From the NCBI GenBank assembly GCA_963726665.1, contig CAVSDW010000012.1, forward strand, positions 620,001 to 684,000: a stretch of 64,000 nucleotides of DNA, in the 5' to 3' direction. The position numbers and the translations under genes were made by a program. Under the pieces are notes generated by a model. It saw only the letters and a program-made list of their open reading frames with translations, was not told the DNA's origin and did not search any database. This DNA is from RPQJ01 sp963726665. Lineage in GTDB: Bacteria > Pseudomonadota > Gammaproteobacteria > Steroidobacterales > Steroidobacteraceae. Shown piece by piece: positions 57,344 to 64,000 of this stretch. Position 1 is the stretch's first letter. Each line of letters opens with the position of its first letter.

Positions 57344-58042
57344 TCACCGAACCGCAGCGGCGCGGAGCCGCTGGTCCAGTTCTTCCAGTCGCTGCGGCGT
57401 GCCGATGTCCATCCACTCGCCGTCGTGCAATTCGCCGCCCACTCGACCCTCCCGCGCGGCGGCGCGGAGAAGCGGCGCCAGTTTGAAGGCGCCGTCCTCG
57501 CATCCGTGAAAGAGTTCCGGGCGGTAGATGCCGACGCCGGAAAACGTGAGCCGCTTGCCCTCGCCTGTCGAGCCGTCCCCATCCTCGACGATGCGCCCCG
57601 AGCGAAGCACGAAGTCGCCGCCCGCGTTGTGCGCGGGATTCTCTACCAGCACGAGGTGGGCGACGTCGCCGGAGCGCAGCGACTCGCTCAGTTTTGCGTA
57701 CGGGAAGTCGGTCCACACGTCGCCGTTCAGCACCAGGAACGGCGCGGGCCCGAGCAGCGGCAGCGCCCGGAAGATGCCGCCGCCCGTCTCGAGCGGCTCG
57801 GGCCCCTCGTCGCTGTATCGGATGCGGACGTTGTAACGCGAGCCGTCGCCCAGCACGGCGCGAATCTGGTCGCCGAGCCATGACAGGTTCACCACCACGT
57901 CGCGGAAGCCAGCCATTGCGAGGGCGTGCAGGTGGTGCCCGATCAGCGGCATGCCCGCCACCTCCAGCAGGGGCTTCGGGCGATCGAGCGTGAGCGGCCG
58001 CATGCGCTCGCCGCGCCCCGCCGCAAGCACCATGGCCTTCAT
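57344..58042 (-). CDS. murU: N-acetylmuramate alpha-1-phosphate uridylyltransferase
   Basis: 232 residues of the nucleotidyltransferase fold. LAAGRGERMRPLTLDRPKPL is the activating loop, LVLNGDVWTDF holds the metal aspartate and WMDIGTPQRLEEL the end. In Pseudomonas MurU makes UDP-MurNAc from MurNAc-1-phosphate, a recycling bypass of the UDP-GlcNAc route. The start overlaps amgK by 4 bp, and amgK-murU beside lptD is the Pseudomonas arrangement. Without amgK it could be read as a glucose-1-phosphate thymidylyltransferase-like gene. Confidence 0.93.
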   Translation of the reverse strand: MKAMVLAAGRGERMRPLTLDRPKPLLEVAGMPLIGHHLHALAMAGFRDVVVNLSWLGDQIRAVLGDGSRYNVRIRYSDEGPEPLETGGGIFRALPLLGPAPFLVLNGDVWTDFPYAKLSESLRSGDVAHLVLVENPAHNAGGDFVLRSGRIVEDGDGSTGEGKRLTFSGVGIYRPELFHGCEDGAFKLAPLLRAAAREGRVGGELHDGEWMDIGTPQRLEELDQRLRAAAVR

Positions 58043-59073
58043 GCGGATCGCGCCACGAGGCTCTCCTGCATCGCGGGCAGCACGCGGTCGCGGACCAGCG
58101 TGCCGAGGCTCGCGAGATCAGCGTGCCGCGCACAGGCCTGCTCGACATAGCCTAGCGTGCGCGGCACGTCCGGCAGGTACCCGGGCTTGCCGTCGCGGTG
58201 CCACAGGCGCGCGAAGATCCCGCTTGCCTTGAGATGCCGCTGCACGCCCATCAGGTCGAACCAGCGCAGGAACTGCCGCTCGTCGGCGCCGACGTCGAGG
58301 CCGGCAGCCGCCGCCTGCCGCCGGAATTCGAGCGCCCAGTCGACGACGCGCTCCTGCGGCCATTCGATGTAGCAGTCCCGGAGCAGCGACACGAGATCGT
58401 AGGTGAGCGGCCCGCGGACGGCGTCCTGGAAGTCGAGGATGCCCGGGTTGTCGCGCTCGCAGACCATGAGGTTCCGCGAGTGGTAGTCGCGGTGCACGAA
58501 CACGCGCGGCTGGGCCAGGGCATTCTCGACCAGCAGATCGAACGCCGCCGCGATGCCACGCGTCTCGTCCTCGCCCGGCACGAGGCCGAGATGCCGGCCA
58601 AGGAGCCAGTCGGTGAACAGACTCATCTCGAAGCGCAGGAGTTTCTCGTCGTAGGGAGGCAGGCGCGCGGCGTGATCGCCTCCGCGGGCCTCGATCCTGA
58701 CCAGCGCATCGATCGCATCGGCATACAGTGGCCCGGCCCGCCCGCGGTCGGCAAGTTCGGCGAGGTAGGTGACGGATCCCAGGTCCGTGAGCAGCAGGAA
58801 GCCCTCCTCGGCGTTCCGGGCCAGCACCCGGGGCGCGTTGACCCCGATCCCGGACAGCATGCCCGCCACCTCGAGGTATGGCACCACGTTTTCCTTGTCA
58901 GGAGGCGCGTCCATGGCGATGCAGGTGCCCTGCGGCCGCGAAACGCGGAAATACCGTCGAAAGCTCGCATCGGCCGATGCCGGGGCGAGATCGGCGTCCC
59001 TCCAGCCGAGGCCGTCCTCGAGCCAGTGGCGCAGCAGCGCGATCCGCGGGTCGTCTCGGCGGGGTTCGGTCAA
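58039..59073 (-). CDS. amgK: N-acetylmuramate/N-acetylglucosamine 1-kinase
   Basis: About 344 residues of the aminoglycoside-phosphotransferase fold. The catalytic loop is FVHRDYHSRNLMV and the metal site GILDFQDAVRGP; ADASFRRYFRV and AMDAPPDKENVVPYL begin the N-lobe. AmgK phosphorylates recycled MurNAc at the anomeric carbon for MurU. TTG 59073 is chosen because GAGG lies 6 bp upstream; a longer TTG start at 59112 would add 13 residues. It is divergent from lptD across 53 bp. Confidence 0.92.
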   Translation of the reverse strand: MTEPRRDDPRIALLRHWLEDGLGWRDADLAPASADASFRRYFRVSRPQGTCIAMDAPPDKENVVPYLEVAGMLSGIGVNAPRVLARNAEEGFLLLTDLGSVTYLAELADRGRAGPLYADAIDALVRIEARGGDHAARLPPYDEKLLRFEMSLFTDWLLGRHLGLVPGEDETRGIAAAFDLLVENALAQPRVFVHRDYHSRNLMVCERDNPGILDFQDAVRGPLTYDLVSLLRDCYIEWPQERVVDWALEFRRQAAAAGLDVGADERQFLRWFDLMGVQRHLKASGIFARLWHRDGKPGYLPDVPRTLGYVEQACARHADLASLGTLVRDRVLPAMQESLVARSA

Positions 59074-59111
59074 GTGAGGCCTCGGAAAGTCGGATGGGTT
59101 CGGGCGCGGCA

Positions 59112-59119
59112 ATTATAAT
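59112..59119. promoter_or_regulatory. Palindromic TATAAT box between amgK and lptD
   Basis: ATTATAAT is a palindrome containing a perfect -10 box on each strand. Toward lptD it would start transcription at about the ATG (59127), giving a leaderless or nearly leaderless mRNA. No good -35 box is seen for either direction, so this is tentative. Confidence 0.35.
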
Positions 59120-59126
59120 CGCAACG

Positions 59127-61359
59127 ATGAAGCCGTCCGCCCGCATCGCGTCCCACCGGCGACGGCTACTCGCCGCGCTCGCGCTGTGCCCGGCGGCCGC
59201 CTGGGCCGCAAGCGCCGTGGACCAGTCATGCCGCGTGCCGGTGCTCGAGGACCCGCGACTCGACCTGCTGCGAAAGGCCGACCCCGACGATCCGCACATC
59301 GACATCACCAGCGACCACGGCGATCTCTCGCGCGCCGGGCGACGCCGAACTCACGGGCAACGTGACCATCCGGATGGGCCAGCGCCTGCTCACCGCGGAC
59401 CAGGCGACGGTCGACTCCAGGCAGCGCAGCGTCTCGGTCAAGGGAAAGGTCGAGTACCTCGATCCGCAGATCCACGTGACGGGCCGTGGCGCGGAGTTCG
59501 AGGCCGGGGCCGGCAGCTTCGAGGGCGCCAAGTTCGATCTCGTTGACGGATCGGGCCGCGGCGCGGCCAAGAGCGCCCAGGCTGCACGACCAGACCGCGC
59601 TCGATCTCGAGGGCGTGCGCTACACGGTCTGCCCGCCGGGCAACGAAGACTGGCAGATCAAGGCGCAGAAGATCTCGCTCGACAAGGAGGCGAACACCGG
59701 GACGGCGCGCGACGTGCGGCTCGACTTCCTGGGCGTGCCGGTGCTGTACACGCCGTGGATGTCGTTTCCGATCGGTGACCAGCGCAAGTCCGGCCTGTTG
59801 TTCCCGGCATTCGGCAGTGGCGGCAAGACGGGCACCCAGATCATGGTGCCCTGGTACTGGAACATCGCGCCGAACTACGACGCTACCCTCACCCAGCGAT
59901 GGTTCTCGGCGCGCGGATACCGCTTCGACCCGGAGTTTCGCTACCTGACGGAGCGCAGCCGCGGGACGTTCGAGGCGCAGTACCTGCCGCACGACACCGA
60001 GCGCGGCGATGCACGCGGGCTGTTCCAGTTCAAGGACGTCACGCTGCTCGAACCCCGAACGCGAGCGCTCGCCAACGCCTCCTATGTCACCGACAACTCG
60101 TACTTCGAGGACTTCGGCGTCGGTTTCGAAGGCACGAGCGTCATCTTCCTGAACCAGCTCGCCGAGATCCGCAGCGACACCGAGCACTGGTCGCTCATCG
60201 GGCGCACCCAGAACTTCCAGGTCCTCGACAACCAGCTCGCGGACGACGAGCGACCGTACACGATGCTGCCGCAGCTGGTGGTCGCGGGTAACTGGGACGA
60301 CCTCGCGCACGGCCTCGGCGCCTCCTTCAACGGCGAGGCGGTCAATTTCTACCGCACGACCGGTCCGCAGGGAGTCCGCCTGGACGCGGAACCCGCACTC
60401 AGCTGGGGTGCCGGCCAGCGCGGCGCCTACGTGGACGCAACCGCCGCATGGCGCTACACGGCGTACGCCCTGCACGACACGGTGCCCGGCACCGACGACA
60501 CCTTGAGCAGGTCCCTGCCGGTACTGAGCGTGGACTCCGGTTTCGTGCTCGAGCGCCCGTCCGGAGCAAAGCAGCAGCGCCTGCAGACGCTCGAGCCGCG
60601 CGTGCAGTACGTGTACATACCGTACCGGAACCAGAACTCGATACCGGTGTTCGACACCGACACGCCCGACCTCAACATGGTGGAACTCTTCCGCACCAAT
60701 CGCTTCGTGGGTGCGGACCGCGTCGGGGACGCGAACCTCGTCAGCACGGGAGTGACCACCCGCCTGCTCGACGCGGCGACCGGCCAGCAGTACCTGAGCG
60801 CGACCATCGGCCAGGCGTATCTACTTCACGGACCCGCGCGTCACGCTCCCGGGCGAGACCCCGACCAATCGCTCGAGCTCCGACGTGATCGCGGAACTTG
60901 AACTCAATGCGTTCAAGCACTGGAACGGGCGCTTCGGCTACCAGTGGGACCCGGACGCCAACCAGACGGAGCGCGCGGTCGTCGGGCGTGCAGTACCGGC
61001 CGGCCAGTGACAGCGTCGTGAACGCCGCCTACCGCTACCAGCGCGACCTGCTGGAGCAGTTCGACGTGTCGGCGGCCTGGCCCATCGGGACGAAGTGGCA
61101 CGGATTCGCGCGCTGGGTGTATTCGCTGTCCGAGAACAAGACCCTCGACCAGTTCGTGGGCGTCGAATATTCGTCGTGCTGCTGGGCGGTGCGCGTCATC
61201 ACCCGGCGCTTCGTGAGCAGCCGCACGGGCAGCTCGGACACCTCGATTGGCCTGCAGCTTGAACTCAAGGGCCTGTCGAGTGTCGGAGTGGACAACGAAG
61301 CTTTCCTGCGGGACGCGATTCGTGGATACTCCGCGCTCCCGACCGAGCCAAACCCCTGA
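59127..61359 (+). CDS. lptD: LPS-assembly protein LptD (four frameshifts)
   Basis: The outer-membrane barrel that exports LPS. A signal peptide (LLAALALCPAAAWA) is followed by the LptA-like domain (DAELTGNVTIRMGQRLLTAD) and the barrel. Cysteines expected for disulfides are in DQSCRVP, VRYTVCPPGNEDW and SSCCWAVRVITRRF. The frame must be corrected by removing one base near 59338, 59580, 60818 and 60985. Each correction restores family sequence (RAGDAELTGN, SAQLHDQTALDLEGV, GQAIYFTDPRVTLPG, AVVGVQYRPASDS), and the total becomes 742 residues exactly. It heads lptD-surA-pdxA-ksgA. Confidence 0.94.
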
Positions 61360-61366
61360 GATTCCA

Positions 61367-62776
61367 TTGATTTACAAGAGTTTTCTCACCGTCCTGCTCC
61401 TCGCAGCGGGCGTGTCCGCGGGCGCCCAGTCGGAAGCGCCCGAGCCCGTCCTCGGCGTTCCGCCGCCGGCGGCCGCACCGGGCGCCATGCCCACGATGGG
61501 CACCCCCGGCACCTCGACACCGCAGGGCCCCGGGCCCGCGACGCCTCCCGCTCAGCGTGGCGTCTCGCTGAACCGTGTCGTGGCCGTGGTGAACGACGGC
61601 ATCGTGCTGCAGAGCTCGCTCGACCAGCAGGTGCAGGTGGTGACGCAGCGCCTCCAGCAGGCCAACCAGCAGATGCCTCCCGCCGACCTCCTGCGCCAGC
61701 AGGTCCTCGAGCGGCTGGTGCTCCAGGAAATCCAGATGCAGCGCGCGGATCGCGCTGGCATCAAGGTGTCCGACGAACAGCTCAACCAGGCGCTCGCGGA
61801 CGTTGCAGCCCGCAACAACGTCAAGTTCAGCGACCTGCCTGCGGCGCTCGAGGCCCAGGGCATCAACTACCGCACCTACCGCGAGGAGGTGCGACGCGAA
61901 ATCACCATGGGCCAGCTGCGCCAGCGCGACGTCTACTCGCGCATGTACGTCTCGCCCCGCGAAGTCGATCAGTGCGTCGCGAAGGCGCTCGCCGCACCCG
62001 AGGACCGGCTCGAGTACGATGTCGCGCACATCCTGGTTGCCGTTCCGGCCGCGTCGACGCCGCAGCAGATAGAGGAGCGCACGGCGCGCGCCCAGGGCGT
62101 ATACGAGCGCGCGAAGCGCGGCGAGGACTTCTCCGACCTCGCGGTCTCGTACTCCGACGCGGGCACCGCGCTCGACGGCGGCAAGCTCGGCTGGCGGAAG
62201 CTGAACCAGCTTCCGACGGTGGTGGCGGAAATCGTGCCTGGCATGAAGCCTGGCGACGTGAGCGAGGTCATCCGTACGCCGAGCGGACTCAACATCTTCA
62301 AGCTCGTGGACACGCGCAGCACGCAGGCGGCGGCGCTCGTCTCGCAGGTCCACACGCGCCACATCCTCATGCAGACGAACGCCATCGAGGACGACGAGAC
62401 GGTGCGCCAGAAGCTGCAGAAGATCCGGGACCGCATACTCAGTGGCGAGGACTTCGCGGCCATCGCGTCCGTGTCCTCGGCCGATCCGGGCTCGGCGACG
62501 CGCGGCGGGGACCTGGGCTGGACGAACCCTGGCACGTTCGTTCCCGAGTACGAGAAGAAACTCGACGAACTCGACATCAACGAGATCAGCGAGCCGTTCA
62601 AGTCCCAGTTCGGCTGGCACATCGTGCAGCTCCTCGGGCGGCGGACCTACGACGCCTCCGAGGACACGATGCGCAACAAGTGCGTGCAGCAGATGCGCGA
62701 GTCGCGAGCGGACGAGGAAACGGAACTGTGGCTGCGTCGCCTCCGCGACGAGGCGTACGTCGAATACCGCAAGTGA
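61367..62776 (+). CDS. surA: Periplasmic chaperone/prolyl isomerase SurA
   Basis: About 469 residues. It escorts outer-membrane proteins to BAM. TTG 61367 gives a signal peptide (YKSFLTVLLLAAGVSAGA) and lies 7 bp past lptD; no ATG fits. A Pro/Ala/Gly/Thr-rich linker of about 40 residues follows, then the SurA N-domain (LNRVVAVVNDGIVLQSSLDQ) and two parvulin domains (YDVAHILVAVPAAST with LGWRKLNQLP; HTRHILMQTNAIEDD with GGDLGWTNPGTFVPEYE). The linker is longer than in E. coli SurA (428). The stop overlaps the pdxA GTG. Confidence 0.96.
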   Translation: MIYKSFLTVLLLAAGVSAGAQSEAPEPVLGVPPPAAAPGAMPTMGTPGTSTPQGPGPATPPAQRGVSLNRVVAVVNDGIVLQSSLDQQVQVVTQRLQQANQQMPPADLLRQQVLERLVLQEIQMQRADRAGIKVSDEQLNQALADVAARNNVKFSDLPAALEAQGINYRTYREEVRREITMGQLRQRDVYSRMYVSPREVDQCVAKALAAPEDRLEYDVAHILVAVPAASTPQQIEERTARAQGVYERAKRGEDFSDLAVSYSDAGTALDGGKLGWRKLNQLPTVVAEIVPGMKPGDVSEVIRTPSGLNIFKLVDTRSTQAAALVSQVHTRHILMQTNAIEDDETVRQKLQKIRDRILSGEDFAAIASVSSADPGSATRGGDLGWTNPGTFVPEYEKKLDELDINEISEPFKSQFGWHIVQLLGRRTYDASEDTMRNKCVQQMRESRADEETELWLRRLRDEAYVEYRK

Positions 62777-63762
62777 GCCGTCCCGGCACGGTCCCGACGC
62801 TGGCGGTCACGACCGGCGAGCCGGCCGGGATCGGGCCCGACCTCTGCGCCGCGATTGCGGCACGACGCTGGAATTGCCGCATCGTCCTGCTCGGCGACCG
62901 GCGGCTGCTCGGACGGGTCCGCGGCACGAAGCGGCTGATGGGCGCCCTGCCTGACTACGACGCGAATGCTCGCGCACGCCGCGGGGTCGAGGTCCTGCAC
63001 CTGCCCCTCGTCGCACCGGCCGAGCCCGGGCGACTGAAACGCGCCAACGCGCGCTACGTCCTCGACCTGCTCGACCGGGCGTCCGACGGCTGCATGTCGG
63101 GCGAATTCGGCGCCATGGTCACCGCGCCCGTGCACAAGGGCATCGTCAACGACGCCGGGTTTTCGTTTTCGGGCCACACTGAGTACCTGGCGGCACGCTG
63201 CGGAGCCCGCCGGCCCGTGATGATGCTCGCGGGAGGCGGCCTGCGCGTGGCGCTGGCCACCACGCACCTGCCGCTTGCGAAAGTCCCCGCGGCAATCACG
63301 GCGGAAATGCTCGAGTCGGTGCTGAGGATCCTGGATGCCGACCTGCGGAAACTGTTCGCGATCCGCCGGCCCCGCATCGTCGTGTGCGGATTGAATCCGC
63401 ACGCCGGAGAGGGCGGGCACCTCGGCCGCGAGGAAATCGAGGTGATCGAACCCGTGCTCTCGCGGCTGCGGCGCTCCGGGCTCCACCTCAGGGGCCCCGT
63501 GCCCGCAGATACCGCGTTCCTGCCCGCACAACTCGCGGACTGCGACGCCGTGCTCGCGATGTACCACGACCAGGGCCTGCCGGTGCTGAAGCGCGCTGCA
63601 TTCGGGGACGCGGTCAACGTGACGCTCGGGCTGCCGATCGTGCGCACGTCGGTGGATCACGGCACGGCGCTGGACCTCGCCGGAACCGGCCGCGCCGATC
63701 CCGGCAGCATGCTCGCCGCGCTCGCGCTGGCCGAAAGGATCTGCAGGTCGGCGCGCCGGTGA
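62773..63762 (+). CDS. pdxA: 4-Hydroxythreonine-4-phosphate dehydrogenase
   Basis: 329 residues. It acts in pyridoxal phosphate synthesis. Signatures are LAVTTGEPAGIGPDL, the metal histidines in NDAGFSFSGHTEYLA and AMYHDQGLPVLK, NPHAGEGGHLGREE and VRTSVDHGTALDLAGTG. GTG 62773 overlaps the surA stop, and the stop overlaps the ksgA GTG, a tightly coupled operon. Confidence 0.97.
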   Translation: MSRPGTVPTLAVTTGEPAGIGPDLCAAIAARRWNCRIVLLGDRRLLGRVRGTKRLMGALPDYDANARARRGVEVLHLPLVAPAEPGRLKRANARYVLDLLDRASDGCMSGEFGAMVTAPVHKGIVNDAGFSFSGHTEYLAARCGARRPVMMLAGGGLRVALATTHLPLAKVPAAITAEMLESVLRILDADLRKLFAIRRPRIVVCGLNPHAGEGGHLGREEIEVIEPVLSRLRRSGLHLRGPVPADTAFLPAQLADCDAVLAMYHDQGLPVLKRAAFGDAVNVTLGLPIVRTSVDHGTALDLAGTGRADPGSMLAALALAERICRSARR

Positions 63763-64000
63763 CCCGCGCAAAGAAACGCTACGGGCAGCACTTCCTGCAC
63801 GATCGCGGCACCATCGAGCGCATCGTCCGCGCCATCGGCCCCGCGCCCGGCGAGCGCATCGTCGAGGTGGGCCCGGGTCGCGGCGCGATCACCGCATCGC
63901 TGCTCTCCGCCGCCGGCAGCCTGGACGCGATCGAGATCGACCCGGATGTCGTGCCGCGCCTCACCGAGCGCTGCGCCGGCCTCGGCGAACTGCGCGTGCA
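63759..64000 (+). CDS. rsmA: 16S rRNA dimethyladenosine transferase KsgA (3' end outside window)
   Basis: The first 80 codons are visible before the window ends. RYGQHFLHDRGTIERIV and IVEVGPGRGAITASLL, then DAIEIDPDVVPRL, are the SAM-binding start of KsgA/RsmA, which dimethylates two adenosines at the 3' end of 16S rRNA. GTG 63759 overlaps the pdxA stop. The C-terminal domain cannot be assessed. Confidence 0.95.
   Translation, partial: MTRAKKRYGQHFLHDRGTIERIVRAIGPAPGERIVEVGPGRGAITASLLSAAGSLDAIEIDPDVVPRLTERCAGLGELRV

Overview
The window is a GC-rich bacterial chromosome segment (judged by eye) from a Gram-negative organism, most likely a gammaproteobacterium. It carries LPS transport and assembly genes (lptD, an lpxD-like gene, lolB), a lptD-surA-pdxA-ksgA run, a gatCAB block divergent from mreBCD-mrdA-mrdB, and a prs-ispE-lolB-hemA-prfA-prmC neighbourhood. 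A PEP-CTERM protein and a complete classical menaquinone operon are extra clues. I cannot place it below class. Nearly everything is housekeeping. I found no rRNA, CRISPR array, integrase, insertion sequence or phage gene.

Layout. 1-4 kb: a UspE-like stress protein cut by the window edge, then an active/inactive pair of M16 peptidases. 4-8 kb, minus strand: an LpxD-like acyltransferase, a membrane fatty-acid desaturase and a TIR-TolB-TPR protein. 8-10.5 kb: a PEP-CTERM protein with a strong sigma-54 promoter candidate, then a chimeric, multiply frameshifted LtrA-family gene. 10.5-17.7 kb, minus strand: tRNA-Met, ychF, pth, rplY, prs, tRNA-Gln, ispE, lolB and a TPR protein. 17.8-21 kb, plus strand: hemA-prfA-prmC. 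21-29.2 kb, minus strand: menF-menD-menH-menB-menA-menC-menE, tightly packed. 29.3-33 kb, plus strand: ppiB, mtgA, a Baeyer-Villiger-type monooxygenase and a lipoprotein. 33-38.6 kb, minus strand: an ArsR-methyltransferase regulator with metF and metH. 38.8-40.1 kb, plus strand: a small kinase and a membrane methyltransferase. 40.1-45.8 kb, minus strand: gatC-gatA-gatB-fumarase-hslO. 45.9-55.5 kb, plus strand: mreB-mreC-mreD-mrdA-mrdB-mltB-dacA-dat-ybeD, an elongasome and cell-wall run. 55.5-59.1 kb, minus strand: lipA-lipB and amgK-murU. 59.1-64 kb, plus strand: lptD-surA-pdxA-ksgA, with ksgA cut by the window edge.

A warning for anyone using these coordinates: nine otherwise convincing genes (menA, menD, metH, a methyltransferase, gatA, mrdA, mltB, lipA, lptD) each need one or more single-base indel corrections to read through, twelve in total. 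Ten are extra bases and two are missing bases. Several of these genes are essential in relatives, and every corrected length is divisible by three and ends at a sensible stop, often overlapping the next start. I therefore read most of them as errors in the sequence, not gene decay. One consequence is that PBP2 (mrdA) and RodA (mrdB) appear as a single open frame.

The signals most worth a second look are the sigma-54 promoter of the PEP-CTERM gene, a lipobox on the D,D-carboxypeptidase, Ala/Pro/Thr-rich tails on four neighbouring cell-wall proteins, a family of inverted-repeat elements sitting on the stop codons of minus-strand genes, a large palindromic repeat pair next to tRNA-Gln, and the threonine-dehydratase/LtrA chimera. 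I did not find a convincing wholly new biological system.
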